In this document: piece by piece, positions 43,425-54,449 of the stretch | How the letters are laid out: each line of letters starts with the position of its first letter | Numbering within the stretch: position 1 is the stretch's first letter | NCBI GenBank assembly: GCA_029936315.1 | Contig: JAPYTD010000025.1 | Span: 1 to 59,333, forward strand | Source: Planctomycetota bacterium | GTDB lineage: Bacteria; Planctomycetota; UBA1135; UBA2386 | Direction of reading: 5' to 3' | DNA: 59,333 nucleotides | Notes under the pieces: model-generated | Database searches by the model: none | Seen by the model: only the letters and a program-made list of their open reading frames with translations | What the model was told of the DNA's origin: nothing | Position numbers and translations under genes: made by a program

Positions 43425-45618
43425 TGAGGATGTCCTCGTGGGCTTTCCGCACTGCGTTGGCAACCGTCACGACATGATCCGGGCGGTAGCATTCGTTGAT
43501 GGGGAGCACGACGACCTGTTCTAAGCCTGAGATCGAACCGGGGTAGTTGCCGCGCTCAAACAAGGCCCCTTCTTGCTGTCCACGCGGGTTCTGCAGCAGC
43601 GGCAGGCTGGTCACGGGTGACTTGCGCCACTCCACGAACAGTTGGCACTCGAAGGCCGGCTTCTGCACGTAGCGCGGCATGCATGCGACTCCCGCCTCCC
43701 GCATACGAGCGCCGAGTGCGACGGCGCCACCCTTCAAGACCTTCTCATCCACTCGGAACGCGAACTTCCAGTAGCTGTGGCGACCATTCGCCGGGTCAGT
43801 GGGCCATGCGATTCCGTTCAGATCCGAGAGCTTGGTCGCCAGGTCGGCAGCAATCATGCGGCGATGCGCCACGACTTCGTCGAGCTTTGGCAGCTGCGCA
43901 CACGCAACGGCACCTTGCAGTTCGGTCATTCGGTAGTTGAGTGCCGGGAAGTAGTGGTCGGGCTTCTTGTCGCCGTAGCCCCACGCTTTGTTGATGAACA
44001 AGAACACGCGGCGCGCGATCTCATCATCGTCGGTGCAGACGATACCACCCTCACCGGTTGTGATGTGTTTGCCTTGTTGCAGGGAGAACGCCGCGACCTT
44101 GCCGATTGTGCCAATCGCGGCATCGCCGTAGCTCGCGCCAAATGCCTGCGCCGCGTCTTCGACGATGGGTAGATCGTGTTGTTTTCCGAGCGCGACGATC
44201 TTGTCCATCTCGCAGGGCCGACCGAACAAGTGCGTGACGATGATGGCGCGCGTACGGTCGGTAAGTTGTGCCTCGATGGTCTCGGCGGTGACGTTGAGCG
44301 TCTCGGGATCGACGTCTGCAAAAACTGCGACCGCGCCTTCATAGAAGATCGGGGTCAACGCGCCCATGTCCGTGATGGGTGTCGTGATGACTTCGTCACC
44401 CGCCTGTAGGCCGAGAGCGGCAATGGCGCAATGAACAGCTGCCGAGCCGTTGGCGCAAGCAATGGCATGCTTGCAGCCGAGCCACTCCGCGAACTCCCTT
44501 TCAAAGCGGTTGACGAAGGTGCCGCGTGTTGAGTTCAAGGTGCCGGAACGCACGGCCGCTTGCAGGAACCGAATTTCGGCGTCGTCGAAGGTGCGGCCGG
44601 TAGCGTTGGCTTCGGTCGGCAGTGGGGCGCCCGGTGCAATCGCGTCGTCTTCGTCTTCGGGTGACTCGTCGGGTGACTTCGCGCGCTTGTCGATCACTTG
44701 ACGCACCAAGTCACCGGCGTCGCTCGGCGGAGCTACGATTGCAACGGCTGGATGCTTGCGGCCACGCACGACTGCTTGCGGCAATTCGCTAATGCGGTCG
44801 ATAACAGTTACCGCGCCAGTCGTCAGGAGATCCCAGCGGGCACCAGCGGGCGCCATCACGATGCAAGGGATCCCTGCGGCGGCGGCAAGGTCCTGGTAGC
44901 CGAGGCTGTCGGTGACAATGACGCTTGCGGTACGCGCCGAGCGCAGCTGCTGCTCGGCCGGAGCGCCCTTGCTCGCGCACAACAGCGACAAGCCTGCGTG
45001 CTCGGCGGCCGCATCGCATTGCTCGAGCAGTGCGTCGCCGTGGGCAGCAAGCGTTTGGGCGTGCTCAATGGCAACCCACATGTGGGCAGTCTCAGGAGTC
45101 TCGATGGCTGGCATCGCTGCGAGCACGGCCGCCGTCAGGCAGCCTACGATCGCAATGCTTTGGTCGGCAACTCCCTCTTGCAGGAGTTGCTGTCGGTGCG
45201 CATCGCTTGCGACGCAGTGTATGTCGGCGGCATGATCGGCCAGACGGCGTTGCCGGTCGCGCGCGTCACCGACGCGTTCCCCCGAGGCAAGGCGGATGAC
45301 CAGCGCATCCCGTTCATGCGCGGTTTCCGCGAGCGCCGTCGCAAACACATCGTGCCCGATCGTGATGACGGTTGGGCAATGCAGCCAGTCGTCGTTGAGG
45401 AACTCGCTCGCTTGCAGCAGCCGGGAGTCGTCGTCGAGTTCGCCGACGATCAGTGCTTCGCAGTCGGGGAGTCCCAACGCTAGTGCCTGCGAGAACTCGG
45501 CCGACGTGCCGAACCAGGCGATCCGCACTTCATGGGTTGCCGCCAGCAGGGCGCGCACCACGGGCGCCGTAACGTTGGCCTCTTGGCAGGAGGCCAGTCC
45601 GATGAGGATAGGGGCCAA
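43417..45618 (-). CDS. Fusion: UDP-GlcNAc 2-epimerase-like domain + DegT/DnrJ/EryC1/StrS aminotransferase
   Basis: The 733-residue protein has two parts. Residues ~1-310 resemble the WecB/WbpI glycosyl-epimerase fold ('VIVTDSLGYQDLAAAAGIPC', the counterpart of the C-terminal SGGxQ-type motif, here altered). A linker rich in Asp/Glu/Pro (about 310-340) leads to a complete DegT-type aminotransferase (about 340-733) with the pyridoxal-phosphate Lys at 517 in 'GKHITTGEGG'. The aminotransferase would aminate a 3-keto sugar and the front part could epimerise C2; the altered motif leaves activity open. Start is TTG at 45618, since no ATG is usable before the conserved N-terminus. It lies 10 bp from the upstream gene. 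Confidence 0.75.
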   Translation of the reverse strand: MAPILIGLASCQEANVTAPVVRALLAATHEVRIAWFGTSAEFSQALALGLPDCEALIVGELDDDSRLLQASEFLNDDWLHCPTVITIGHDVFATALAETAHERDALVIRLASGERVGDARDRQRRLADHAADIHCVASDAHRQQLLQEGVADQSIAIVGCLTAAVLAAMPAIETPETAHMWVAIEHAQTLAAHGDALLEQCDAAAEHAGLSLLCASKGAPAEQQLRSARTASVIVTDSLGYQDLAAAAGIPCIVMAPAGARWDLLTTGAVTVIDRISELPQAVVRGRKHPAVAIVAPPSDAGDLVRQVIDKRAKSPDESPEDEDDAIAPGAPLPTEANATGRTFDDAEIRFLQAAVRSGTLNSTRGTFVNRFEREFAEWLGCKHAIACANGSAAVHCAIAALGLQAGDEVITTPITDMGALTPIFYEGAVAVFADVDPETLNVTAETIEAQLTDRTRAIIVTHLFGRPCEMDKIVALGKQHDLPIVEDAAQAFGASYGDAAIGTIGKVAAFSLQQGKHITTGEGGIVCTDDDEIARRVFLFINKAWGYGDKKPDHYFPALNYRMTELQGAVACAQLPKLDEVVAHRRMIAADLATKLSDLNGIAWPTDPANGRHSYWKFAFRVDEKVLKGGAVALGARMREAGVACMPRYVQKPAFECQLFVEWRKSPVTSLPLLQNPRGQQEGALFERGNYPGSISGLEQVVVLPINECYRPDHVVTVANAVRKAHEDILNG

Positions 45619-45628
45619 GTCCGTCTGG

Positions 45629-46339
45629 CTAGCCCGGACCCGGGCGTTGGTTGATGCGGACGGCGACGTGGCTGAGCAAGTCGTTGATCGCCTTCTCGAT
45701 ACGGTTCACGTTGGCGACGTTGTCGAGCACGATCGCCTTCTTGGACGTCATCGGGCTGAAGATCAGGCGACCACTGCGCAGCAGCACGTACTCCGCGACG
45801 TCGTTGATCTCCTTGTTCATTTCGAGACCTTCGGTCGACCACCGGCGAACGTCGCCGAGGTAGCCGTGGTGGTGCAAGATCTCGCGCGCGTTGACTTCGT
45901 AGTAGTGGAAGCGGCTATTGATGAACACGATCACCAGCAACAGACCGAGTCCGCCACCGAGGAAGGCATAGAACGGTGCGTTGCACACGATGTGGATGCG
46001 GCCGAACAGGCCACCAAGGTAGCCAGTCAAATCCCACTTGGTGTCGAGCCACAAGACCAGCACGACCACCAGGATTCCGGTGATTACCATCGTGATCGAC
46101 TTGATGCGTGAGAAGTCGAACGAGAACACCAGCAGGTTGCACAGCAAAACGACCATGAAGGTGTTGCCGAGCGTCTCGCCGGACACCAAGTCGAGCCAGC
46201 TGAGCAGGAAGTAGATCGTCGAGACCACGAAGGTCGGGTAGAGGAAGACGACCTTGGGCCACGGGCGGATGATCACACTTTCGGCGGGGCCGGTGGGTGT
46301 CGTCGTGACTGCTGGAATAGGGGAGTCGGTCGAGGTCAT
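45629..46339 (-). CDS. Multi-pass membrane protein with bacterial PH-like domain
   Basis: The 236-residue product has about four membrane helices between residues ~25 and 140, then a PH-like region with strands 'LRSGRLIFSP' and 'KAIVLDNVANVNRIEKAI' followed by 'HVAVRINQ'. These are the strand pattern and ending of bacterial bPH domains. It is the first gene of the nucleotide-sugar operon and could be an assembly or anchoring partner in the membrane (inference). I chose the ATG at 46339; upstream residues lie outside any plausible signal. Confidence 0.65.
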   Translation of the reverse strand: MTSTDSPIPAVTTTPTGPAESVIIRPWPKVVFLYPTFVVSTIYFLLSWLDLVSGETLGNTFMVVLLCNLLVFSFDFSRIKSITMVITGILVVVLVLWLDTKWDLTGYLGGLFGRIHIVCNAPFYAFLGGGLGLLLVIVFINSRFHYYEVNAREILHHHGYLGDVRRWSTEGLEMNKEINDVAEYVLLRSGRLIFSPMTSKKAIVLDNVANVNRIEKAINDLLSHVAVRINQRPGPG

Positions 46340-46589
46340 GAGCTTTGGGGTTCTGTTATGGAGTTCGGCGGACCATACCCCTACGGACAGCGCAGCCGAG
46401 GATTGTGGAGTGGCTGGCTTCTCTTCGCCAGTGACTTGATGCTCCAGGTGCGATTCTGTCGACAAACTTGGCGGCTGCGCCGGGAGAAACCTGCCCTAGT
46501 GGCCGTGAACATCCGGCGTCTGTTGATCTTTGTGACCGTTGTGGTGGCCCTGTTTGGGGGGCAGTAGGGCGCAGTGAGTCCCCGTGTGG

Positions 46590-47228
46590 CTATTGGCGTC
46601 GCGGCTGAATCAGCGCGTCGTGTACGGCGAGTACTTCGTTTGCGAATGCGACGTGCTCCGCCATCACCGCTGCCACCGCTTGCTCCGTGCCTGCGTTACG
46701 GCGCCGGCTTTCGTCCCTCCGGCGAAGGATGCGTTCCACGTAGGTGCGGCGCAGGCCGTCGTGTGACAAGATCACCGAAGCGTCGACTGCCGTCACCTCA
46801 GCCATACCGACGCTCGACAATGGCCAGTCGTGGGCCAGCTGCAGGAGCGCTTCGCGCCGTGGGTCTTCCTTGGCGAGCGTGCTCGCGGGCGTGAACACCG
46901 TGGGCAAATGGCGCAGGGCGAGGTCGACCGAGAAATGCGTGGCGGGATCTTGGTAAGCGCCAGGGCAAGACTGCTGGCCTGCGGGCACCGGGTTGCCGGG
47001 GGCGATGTCGCCGGATTGGCCCTGCTGCAACGCCAAGCAGATGGCGTAGAGCTGCTTCGTTGCCCACTCGGCGGATGCCAGATCGAATCCCGGCAGTTCC
47101 TCCGGGCGGTCCAGCCTGACAGCTGTGTCCATGGCTCGCAGCGCATCCGCCAAGGTCTGTTCCTCGCCAGGGGGTGCCGAATCGGCCCCGTCGACCTGCA
47201 GGGTGCGAAGAAACCGGGCTAAAGCCAT
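46590..47228 (-). CDS. Uncharacterised helical protein
   Basis: The 212-residue product is largely helical, without signal or membrane segment, with conserved-looking stretches 'FSVDLALRHLPTVF' and 'ALLQLAHDWPLSSVGM'. I do not recognise a family. The start ATG at 47228 faces the divergent thioredoxin-fold gene across 154 bp that contain two overlapping inverted repeats. A cytosolic protein is likely; no partner gene is adjacent on the same strand. Confidence 0.6.
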   Translation of the reverse strand: MALARFLRTLQVDGADSAPPGEEQTLADALRAMDTAVRLDRPEELPGFDLASAEWATKQLYAICLALQQGQSGDIAPGNPVPAGQQSCPGAYQDPATHFSVDLALRHLPTVFTPASTLAKEDPRREALLQLAHDWPLSSVGMAEVTAVDASVILSHDGLRRTYVERILRRRDESRRRNAGTEQAVAAVMAEHVAFANEVLAVHDALIQPRRQ

Positions 47229-47382
47229 CGATGAAGTTTGCCGCAACTTTGGCCGCCGGCCAAGGAACTCGTCTTAGGCATGGCGGTTGCTATTGGTGAT
47301 TAGCACTCCTGTGGCCTGTCCTGATGACGCGACAAGACTTGCCCCTCCGCCCGGCCACAGCCGTAAGTTGACCTTCCCAAGT

Positions 47383-48603
47383 ATGCTGATCAATCAAATT
47401 GCCGTCGTATCCCTCCTGTCCTGCCTGCTAGCCGCCCAGGCTTCCCAGCCGGGCGCTGCGGCTGCGCCGGTTGCCAAGCCGGCTGCGAGGTTGCCACTCG
47501 CGGTGGATCGGCCTGCGCCGGACCTGGGTATCACCGAGTGGGTCGGCAAGGGCAACATCTCCGGGCCAATTGGCAAGATCTTGCGAATTGGCGGTGGTGA
47601 CTTGCCCGGCGGGATTCCCGAGATCTCCGAGGAGCTTGAGGCGAAGATCCAAGCGAGCCTCAAGGGCATCGGCAAGGCGATGAACGCTGGCGGCAAAGAG
47701 CCAGGAGACCTGGCGCAGTACCACAAGAAGGTTGTGCTGGTTCATGTCATCGATTGGGCGGAGCCAGCCGCGAGTTCAGACCTGATCGATCTGATGAATG
47801 ACGTCGTCAAGGCCAATGAAGATCGTGAGGTGCAGGCGATCGGCATCATGGAAGACGACGAGAAGTCGAAGACGCGGGCGAGCGAGGCCGGCGTTGCTTG
47901 GCCTATTGGCCTGACTTCGCTGCGCAAGAGCCCGAGCCTGTATGTAACCCCGGCCAAACAGTCGCGCGTGTTTGTGATTGGCCGCAGCGGCCAACTTGTG
48001 TGGCGTGGCAACCCGTCGACCGATCGCGCGGGGTTCTTGAAGGCCTTGGCAGCTGCTCTCAACCAACTCGGGGCACAACGCATCGAGCGCAACCTGGGTA
48101 AGCCGTTTGATGACGCGCTCTCGCTCTACTACGGCGAGTCGCTGACCAAAGCGCTGGCCAAGGCCAAGCGCCTCAAGACAGCTGCGAAGACTGACGAACG
48201 GCAGCGAGTCGATGCCGATCATCTGAGGATCGCCGCGAAAGATACCGAACTTGCATGGTTGCGTGCGATGCGGGCGGGAGTGCAGCGCCGCCGTGACTTC
48301 GATAAGTACGTGCGCAACATCGATGGTCTCGTCAAGGCGTTCCCAAGAGGGTCGGGCAAGGAAGCGCGGGCGCATGAAAAGGCCACCAGCAGAAAGAGCA
48401 GCAACGCGTTGCGCCTCAGAGACGAGCGCAAGCTCCAAGCGCTCCAGATCATTCGCCCCGCGTTGTTTCCGGTTCGGAAGAACAAGAAGCACGACCGCTT
48501 TGCCAAGCGCGTCAACAAGTTCCTGTCGAGCAAGATGCTGACGGACGAGCCAGAGCGACGCGCGCGGGACTTGCTCGATCGATACCGCAGTACGGCCAAG
48601 TAG
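47383..48603 (+). CDS. Secreted thioredoxin-fold protein lacking the catalytic cysteines
   Basis: The 406-residue product has a signal peptide ('VVSLLSCLLAAQA') and a TlpA-like thioredoxin fold (about residues 95-230): 'KVVLVHVIDWAEPA', 'SRVFVIGRSGQLVWRGNP'. The position where redox members have CxxC reads 'DWAEPA', so no disulfide chemistry is expected. The last ~170 residues are Lys/Arg-rich helices. The start ATG at 47383 is chosen as it opens the signal peptide. The neighbour at 52070-53371 is a related-fold protein that keeps its CxxC, so the pair may have divided roles (inference). Confidence 0.7.
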   Translation: MLINQIAVVSLLSCLLAAQASQPGAAAAPVAKPAARLPLAVDRPAPDLGITEWVGKGNISGPIGKILRIGGGDLPGGIPEISEELEAKIQASLKGIGKAMNAGGKEPGDLAQYHKKVVLVHVIDWAEPAASSDLIDLMNDVVKANEDREVQAIGIMEDDEKSKTRASEAGVAWPIGLTSLRKSPSLYVTPAKQSRVFVIGRSGQLVWRGNPSTDRAGFLKALAAALNQLGAQRIERNLGKPFDDALSLYYGESLTKALAKAKRLKTAAKTDERQRVDADHLRIAAKDTELAWLRAMRAGVQRRRDFDKYVRNIDGLVKAFPRGSGKEARAHEKATSRKSSNALRLRDERKLQALQIIRPALFPVRKNKKHDRFAKRVNKFLSSKMLTDEPERRARDLLDRYRSTAK

Positions 48604-48631
48604 ACTTGGTCGCGTTATAGCGGGACCGAGT
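48604..48631. terminator. Weak hairpin between convergent genes
   Basis: A 7-bp stem (48604-48610 with 48625-48631, one G-T pair) encloses a small inner stem CGC/GCG around GTTATA. It begins one base after the stop of the thioredoxin-fold gene and lies before the convergent gcvP stop. No T-run; low certainty. Confidence 0.3.
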
Positions 48632-48698
48632 CAAAGGCGTGCCTAGAGAGGCGGCGTCGCAAACTCTGCGAAGCGAAACAACATGGTTTCGTCGATGG

Positions 48699-51572
<2,874 letters not shown>

Positions 51573-51683
51573 GGGCGGTGGACCACCAGTCGGGTTGCCG
51601 ACGTTGTGGGGCGAACAGAATAGGCACCGCGCCGCTCCGCGGAAAGAGCCAGTTCAGCACCAATTGCAACCGGCAGAGAACAG

Positions 51684-52031
51684 CTACCGGGGAACCGCCA
51701 GTGCCGCAGCACGGGGGCGAACTCCTCGGATGCTTCGGGCTGCAAGTGCCCGGGCCTGCGGCATCTTGTGGCTCAGTTCGATGGCCAGGTCGTAACCGCG
51801 CTGGCAGGCGTCGTTTTGGCTGCGGCGCGAGGCCACGTAGTTGATGCGATTGTGGATGCTGTTGAGGCGATCGAAATCGTCAATGGTCCGGGTGGCATCT
51901 TCCTGTCGTTGCTCAAGCCAACTGCGCAGACCTTGCAAGAACGTCACGACGACGCACAGCATGCCGACGAAGATCAGGCCGCGCAGGTCGCCGCCGTGTG
52001 CATGCAACGAATCTTCCCTGGCAAGGTCCAC
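51684..52031 (-). CDS. Small membrane-anchored coiled-coil protein
   Basis: The 115-residue product has one hydrophobic helix near the N-terminus ('LIFVGMLCVVVTFLQGL') followed by a charged helix ('EQRQEDATRTIDDFDRL') and a basic tail. The start is GTG at 52031 or a TTG a few codons later; no ATG fits. It is 111 bp upstream of gcvP on the same strand and 38 bp from the divergent AhpC-like start. No family recognised; moderately likely to be real. Confidence 0.5.
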   Translation of the reverse strand: MDLAREDSLHAHGGDLRGLIFVGMLCVVVTFLQGLRSWLEQRQEDATRTIDDFDRLNSIHNRINYVASRRSQNDACQRGYDLAIELSHKMPQARALAARSIRGVRPRAAALAVPR

Positions 52032-52069
52032 ATGCTTTGCTGGCGCCGACGCTTGGTATCATTCTGCGC

Positions 52070-53371
52070 ATGCGTGCCCCTGCACTCCCGACTGGTTTGT
52101 CCACAGCATTGCTGGTCCTCGCCGGCCTCGCGCTGGCGCCAGATGCGGACGCGCAGGATCCGAGTCGCGACTTGCCCGCGAAGCGCGTGCCGGGCGTGAC
52201 GGCCGAGAAGGCGCTGGAGCTTGGTCTCGCACGTCTCCGCGCCGGCTGGCATTGGGAAGCTGCGCGCATGTTCCGCGAGCTGATGGTCGTCGATGAGACG
52301 AAGCCGCTGCCACATTTGTTGATGGCGTTGGCGATGCGTGATGTGCCAAACCGTGCGGCGCGGCATTGCTTTGATGCGTTGGCGCGCAGGGAAGCGGCAT
52401 GCCCGTCAGAGCAGCTGCTCTTGGACGCATACCAAGCGTACTTCGCGGTGACCAACCAACCGGAGCTCAATGACTCACGGTTCCAGAAGGTACCGGGGCG
52501 AGATCGCGCCGAAGCCTTGGTCAAAGCCTTGGCCAACGCCCTGGCCAAGATCAACGCCCTGGGGAAGATCAAGGGCGAGCAAGCCACCGCATCATTGGCC
52601 GGCCAGCTTGCGGCGATTGAAAGCCTACAAACGCAAGCGCTCAACGGTGATACGGTAGCGCACGCGGGAGCGTCCTGGCAGCGCCTCCTGCTGTCGCATC
52701 ACAACACGTTTGTGCAGACGTTCGACGAGATGCCGTTCATGGTGCCTGGCTACCATCGAGTGGCCAGCAAAGGCTCAGGGCCCTCGCCGCAACTCCGAGT
52801 GCTGGCCCGTATTCCGCGTCACCCACATCACAGCGTGACCCACCGCATCGGCGGTGTGTTGCCTGGCTTCAGCTATCCAGCCGATTCGACTCGGACTGCC
52901 TGGCAGCCGCGCAAAGCAACCGGCTTCGAACTCCCTCGCGGCATGGGCGGCAAGGCGAAGTTGTCCGACTACAGCGACAAGCCGGTGCTGGTCGTGTTCT
53001 TCCTTGGCTTTGGTTGCGCTCATTGCGTGGCGCAGCTCGCCGACCTCGATCCGAAGGTGCCCAACTTCCGCGACGCCGGCATCGAAGTGGTGACCATCGG
53101 CACCGACGACCTCAACCAGGTCCGCGCCGCGCGCCAGGCCGCTGACGAGAACGGTGTCGACCCGTTGCACTTCGATGTCTTGTGTGACCCGAAGGGCGAG
53201 GTGTTCAAGCAATGGGGCGTCTGGGACGAGTTCTCAAACGAAGCGTTGCACGGCTCGTTCCTCGTGGATGCCAAGGGGCGCATCCTGTGGCAAGACATCA
53301 GCGTGCGGCCGTTCGAAGAATCGGACTGGCTACTCGCCGAGTCGAAGCGCCTGTTGCAGGCCTGGAAGTAG
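52070..53371 (+). CDS. Secreted AhpC/TSA-type thioredoxin-fold protein with CxxC
   Basis: The 433-residue product has a signal peptide ('TALLVLAGLALAPDADA') and a helical N-terminal half with TPR-like units. A peroxiredoxin/TlpA-type domain follows (about residues 295-433): 'FFLGFGCAHCVAQLADL' with Cys316 and Cys319 as CxxC, and 'VDAKGRILWQDI'. It may reduce or form disulfides in the periplasm; peroxidase and reductase roles cannot be separated here. The start ATG at 52070 precedes the signal peptide; a longer frame exists but overlaps the divergent gene. Confidence 0.8.
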   Translation: MRAPALPTGLSTALLVLAGLALAPDADAQDPSRDLPAKRVPGVTAEKALELGLARLRAGWHWEAARMFRELMVVDETKPLPHLLMALAMRDVPNRAARHCFDALARREAACPSEQLLLDAYQAYFAVTNQPELNDSRFQKVPGRDRAEALVKALANALAKINALGKIKGEQATASLAGQLAAIESLQTQALNGDTVAHAGASWQRLLLSHHNTFVQTFDEMPFMVPGYHRVASKGSGPSPQLRVLARIPRHPHHSVTHRIGGVLPGFSYPADSTRTAWQPRKATGFELPRGMGGKAKLSDYSDKPVLVVFFLGFGCAHCVAQLADLDPKVPNFRDAGIEVVTIGTDDLNQVRAARQAADENGVDPLHFDVLCDPKGEVFKQWGVWDEFSNEALHGSFLVDAKGRILWQDISVRPFEESDWLLAESKRLLQAWK

Positions 53372-53381
53372 CGGGAGCCCG

Positions 53382-54449
53382 CTACTTCTTGTGCTCGAAG
53401 AACGCGACGCCGCCCGCCTGTAGACCAACCGCGGCGGATGCCACCAACTTGTTGGTCTTGAGGTCGACGACATCGAGCGCGCCCGGATCGCTGTTCTTGC
53501 CTTCCGAACTCACGAACGCGTAGCGCCCATCCGGGCTGATGACGACGCCATGCGTCACCCCCTGCGTGGACTTGATGCGCGCCGTTTCTTTGCCCTTGTC
53601 GAGATCCCAGATGCCAATCGCGCCTTCGGTTTTGTAGGTCGCGACGAGCGTCTTGCCGTCTTGGGTGATGTCGAGGTTGTAGGGTCCCTTGCCCGTCTCG
53701 AAGCGGCGCGTCACGGTCCACTTGTTCGCGTCGACCTCAACAATGGTTGCCTTGCCGTTCAAAGCCGCGAACAGACGTTTGCCATCGGGATGCGGCGAGA
53801 TCCACGTCGGCTTGGCCTCAGACGCGTGGCCCTTCGGCAGGTTGATGTCGAGCTGCATGTTGCGCTTGACGCGGAACGTCACCGCGTCGATCTCATAAAG
53901 CTCGCCCGACATCATCGCGCACGAGTAATGACGCATGCCGTCCTTGCTCAGTCGCGAACCGTGCGGCATGGCGCCGGTGACCGTGCGGCCAACCTCGACC
54001 ATGGCTTCGGGATCCACGATCGAGACCGTGCTCGGCAGCATGCGGCCGTGCAGGTTGAAGTTGACGCAGTACAGCAGTCCCGTTGCCGGACTGATCTGCA
54101 TCGTCGCCGGAAACATGCCGAGTTCGCACTGACCGACCAGCTCGTCGTCGGACGTGCGGTACTTGTAGAGGATGCCGAACGGCTTGCCGTGCGCGATCGA
54201 GAGGTACCAGTACTTGCCCTCTAGCCCGACGGTCAATCCGTGCGGGCCTTCAATTTCGGTTGGCTGGTAGCCTACTTCGATTTGGCGCTCGACCTTGGCA
54301 TGCTTGCCGTCGAACGCGACCAGGTGCACTTCGTCGGCAGACTCACACGCAACGTAGACCCGGTAGGTGCCGACGTTGGCATGTGGTCCTTGGGCGGCAA
54401 GCGCACCAGCCGCAAACAGGGCAAGGGTGATCCGTGCCACTCGCATCAT
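53382..54449 (-). CDS. Secreted YVTN-type beta-propeller protein
   Basis: The 355-residue product has a signal peptide ('ITLALFAAGALAAQ') and a seven-bladed-type propeller of YVTN/lactonase-like repeats ('TWISPHPDGKRLFAALNG', 'VVISPDGRYAFVSSEGK'). Such proteins often bind other surface proteins or act in cofactor-related operons. It overlaps the upstream LVIVD gene (ATGA, start 54449, upstream stop 54446), so both are made from one transcript. No active-site motif for a specific enzyme is visible. Confidence 0.82.
   Translation of the reverse strand: MMRVARITLALFAAGALAAQGPHANVGTYRVYVACESADEVHLVAFDGKHAKVERQIEVGYQPTEIEGPHGLTVGLEGKYWYLSIAHGKPFGILYKYRTSDDELVGQCELGMFPATMQISPATGLLYCVNFNLHGRMLPSTVSIVDPEAMVEVGRTVTGAMPHGSRLSKDGMRHYSCAMMSGELYEIDAVTFRVKRNMQLDINLPKGHASEAKPTWISPHPDGKRLFAALNGKATIVEVDANKWTVTRRFETGKGPYNLDITQDGKTLVATYKTEGAIGIWDLDKGKETARIKSTQGVTHGVVISPDGRYAFVSSEGKNSDPGALDVVDLKTNKLVASAAVGLQAGGVAFFEHKK

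Noticed and set aside
46358..46567. 69-residue plus-strand frame ending in a hydrophobic stretch
   Set aside because: It could be a small membrane protein, but it lies in the probable promoter region of the divergent PH-like gene, has no ribosome site and no recognisable partner; evidence is too weak.
51573..51683. Possible glycine riboswitch before gcvP
   Set aside because: The leader lacks the conserved glycine-aptamer core; only scattered GC-rich pairing was seen.
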